Below, piece after piece: positions 5,590 through 6,680 of a stretch of 6,680 bases of DNA. The stretch's first letter is position 1; every line of letters starts with the position of its first letter. A model generated the notes under the pieces. It was not told the origin of the DNA and made no database searches. It saw nothing but the letters and a program-made list of their open reading frames with translations. This stretch comes from an uncultured Ruminococcus sp. (lineage in GTDB: Bacteria > Bacillota > Clostridia > Oscillospirales > Acutalibacteraceae). The position numbers were made by a program, and so were the translations under genes. The DNA lies in NCBI GenBank assembly GCA_902783065.1, contig CACZPV010000218.1:1-6680 (forward strand), in the 5' to 3' direction.

Positions 5590-6372
5590 TTATTCAATTG
5601 ATTCCGCTGTTCCGGTTTGCTCCTGCTCTCCTGCCCCAGCCATTTTAACAGGATAGCAGATCTTTGGTACACCGCCGTTTCCGATCCACGGATCATCCTC
5701 ATCCATTGGCAGAGAATTTTTCTTATAAAAATTCTCTTTAATTTCCATCAGCCTGTCAAGATTTTTACATAAACGCAGATAGATGTTTTCCAATCTGTCA
5801 TCCAACGTTACGGTACCAATTTTGATATCTCGCCGCAGATATGTCAGATCTTCACGGAAAAGAATAATCTCCTTTTCGATATCATCTATCAGCATAATGG
5901 TATCCATTGCCTTTTCCTGTGCTTCATCAATCACACCGTGCGCTCTCTGTTCAGCGTTCATTTTTATTTTAACAAGACTTTCCTGCAATTCATCGTAGCG
6001 TTTAGCTTTGATGACAAGGCTGTCATACTGTTCCTGAAGCTGCCGTTTTTCGTTCAGACGCATATCCAGTTCTTTCTGATACGCTTCAATGTCATTCTCA
6101 CGCTGACCCATAGTTTCCGCAAGACGCATTTGTGTTTCCTGTAATGAACGGTAAAGTGCATTTCTGGAAGCAGTCATCTCAATCAATGCTATATTTTTAT
6201 CTGTTGCTTCCAGTTCAGCTTTTTCAAGCTTTCTTTGTAAAAAATCTATTTGTTCTTCGGGAGTAAGCTTTGATTCAGTAATATCACTGATTTCTTCCTT
6301 TTCAGTCACTTCCAAAACAACCTCTTCCGAAATTTCTTCTTCTGTTCCGATTACATTAACTTCTTCTGACAT
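5590..6372 (-). CDS. Acidic coiled-coil protein of unknown function, weakly DivIVA-like
   Basis: A 260-residue soluble protein with no signal peptide or membrane segment. Residues 1-40 are strongly acidic (TEEEISEEVV). Residues about 41-165 are heptad-rich and charged, predicting a long coiled coil. Within it, KRYDELQESLVKIKMNAEQ followed by RAHGVIDEAQEKA resembles the alanine/glutamate-rich stretch in the C-terminal part of DivIVA/GpsB-type proteins and of ATP synthase b subunits. The DivIVA N-terminal membrane-binding domain is not seen. Residues 165-215 form a second helical block, and the tail 220-260 is Gly/Pro/Asp-rich and probably disordered. A GTG at 6381 is in frame but overlaps the Shine-Dalgarno sequence, so ATG 6372 is taken as the start. 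The gene has its own promoter and terminator. Next to a wall amidase, a division or envelope scaffold role is conceivable but only inferred. Confidence 0.8.
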   Translation of the reverse strand: MSEEVNVIGTEEEISEEVVLEVTEKEEISDITESKLTPEEQIDFLQRKLEKAELEATDKNIALIEMTASRNALYRSLQETQMRLAETMGQRENDIEAYQKELDMRLNEKRQLQEQYDSLVIKAKRYDELQESLVKIKMNAEQRAHGVIDEAQEKAMDTIMLIDDIEKEIILFREDLTYLRRDIKIGTVTLDDRLENIYLRLCKNLDRLMEIKENFYKKNSLPMDEDDPWIGNGGVPKICYPVKMAGAGEQEQTGTAESIE

Positions 6373-6380
6373 CGGTAACA

Positions 6381-6386
6381 CCCCTT
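6381..6386 (-). promoter_or_regulatory. Ribosome binding site deciding the start of the coiled-coil protein
   Basis: The - strand reads AAGGGG, then eight bases, then ATG 6372. The alternative GTG codon (6379-6381) uses the last G of this purine run and so has no usable spacing. The protein therefore begins MSEEVNV, three residues shorter than the longest open frame. Confidence 0.8.
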
Positions 6387-6521
6387 TTCAGACAAAACCT
6401 CAAATCATTTATTAGTATCTGCACCACAGACAAAAAAGTTCACAAACACTGCAAACACCACATTTTGTCCGACTGCTGTTTTAAAAGATACGCATAATCC
6501 GAAGTTTTAATGATATAGATA

Positions 6522-6551
6522 ATTATAACATATTTCAACATCATAAATCAA
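6522..6551 (-). promoter_or_regulatory. Promoter of the coiled-coil gene
   Basis: On the - strand there is a perfect TATAAT (6522-6527) preceded by TGT, an extended -10. TTGATT (6546-6551) lies 18 bp upstream as the -35 box. Transcription should start near 6515, giving a leader of about 140 nt before ATG 6372. I see no obvious riboswitch in that leader, which contains a T-rich stretch around 6434-6439. Confidence 0.6.
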
Positions 6552-6591
6552 CAATTTAACCAAAATAATTAAATAAGTGGAGCCGTATTTA

Positions 6592-6652
6592 CCTCGGGGG
6601 AAAACCCTTTCCTACTAAAAACTGAAACTTTAATTTCGTAGGAATTTTCAGG
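6592..6652. repeat. Large imperfect inverted repeat upstream of the coiled-coil gene
   Basis: TTCCTAC (6609-6615) pairs with GTAGGAA (6638-6644). The stem continues after a CCCT bulge as GAAAA (6600-6604) with TTTTC (6645-6649), then CCT (6592-6594) with AGG (6650-6652). The right arm is nearly continuous over 12 bases. Alternative pairings exist: CTGAAA 6622-6627 with TTTCAG 6646-6651, and a local GGGG-GAAAA-CCC hairpin. No reading frame covers it. It could be a dispersed repeat, a structured RNA or the leader of a gene beyond the window. Confidence 0.45.
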
Positions 6653-6662
6653 CAAGAGATTT

Positions 6663-6680
6663 CGCGCTCTGCGGAGCGCG
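6663..6680. repeat. GC-rich perfect hairpin cut by the right window edge
   Basis: CGCGCTC (6663-6669) and GAGCGCG (6674-6680) form a perfect 7-bp stem around TGCG. The arm ends exactly at the last base of the window and is preceded by AAGAGATTT, so the stem may continue outside. Like the palindrome at 1553-1588, it stands out by its GC content in AT-rich non-coding DNA, but the two sequences are not alike. Confidence 0.55.

Noticed and set aside
5460..5702. 80-codon - strand ORF across the end of the coiled-coil gene
   Set aside because: It runs through the intrinsic terminator at 5551-5581 in a different frame and has no family features.
5783..6144. Two + strand ORFs of 71 and 68 codons opposite the coiled-coil gene
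   Set aside because: Ser/Ile/Phe-rich antisense shadows of the charged coiled coil, without ribosome binding sites.

Overview
The window looks like chromosomal DNA from a low-GC gut Firmicute, most likely a Ruminococcus-type clostridium (Oscillospiraceae). This rests on AT-rich non-coding DNA, strong GGAGG/GGTGAT ribosome binding sites, intrinsic terminators, secreted tyrosine-rich repeat proteins, a CwlD-type amidase, and a short deformylase paralogue of the Firmicute type. The genus is inferred, not proven. There are no phage, transposase, CRISPR, rRNA or tRNA genes.

Left third (1-2590, + strand): two neighbouring genes are built from the same ~88-residue beta-rich repeat, resembling the triple-tyrosine (Y_Y_Y) family. 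The first is cut by the left window edge. It has a propeller-like segment followed by four repeats, two of which still share 31 identical bases exactly 270 bp apart. A branched terminator, a very GC-rich 14-bp palindrome, two smaller inverted repeats and a good sigma-A promoter follow. The second gene is a 218-residue lipoprotein with two copies of the repeat. The pair probably makes envelope or extracellular proteins, with the lipoprotein as a small membrane-anchored relative of the larger one.

Middle (2550-3295): a terminator hairpin usable from both sides separates the + strand genes from the convergent - strand genes. The first - strand gene is a short peptide-deformylase-like protein. 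It keeps the metal ligands but has Met in place of the motif-I Gln. Divergent from it is a small cysteine-rich + strand ORF, probably a metal-binding protein. Its end runs antisense into the end of radA.

Right half (3246-6680, - strand): reading leftward, the order is an acidic coiled-coil protein (faintly DivIVA-like, with its own promoter and terminator), a CwlD-type N-acetylmuramoyl-L-alanine amidase with a GTG start, and radA. The amidase and radA are 57 bp apart and likely co-transcribed, with a 10-bp stem hairpin between them. The right edge (6592-6680) is non-coding but rich in inverted repeats, and may be a dispersed repeat or structured RNA cut by the window.

No multi-gene system of a clearly new kind is visible. 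The least ordinary items are the repeat-protein pair, the Gln-less deformylase paralogue with the divergent Cys-rich ORF, and the structured non-coding blocks at about 1485-1690 and 6592-6680.
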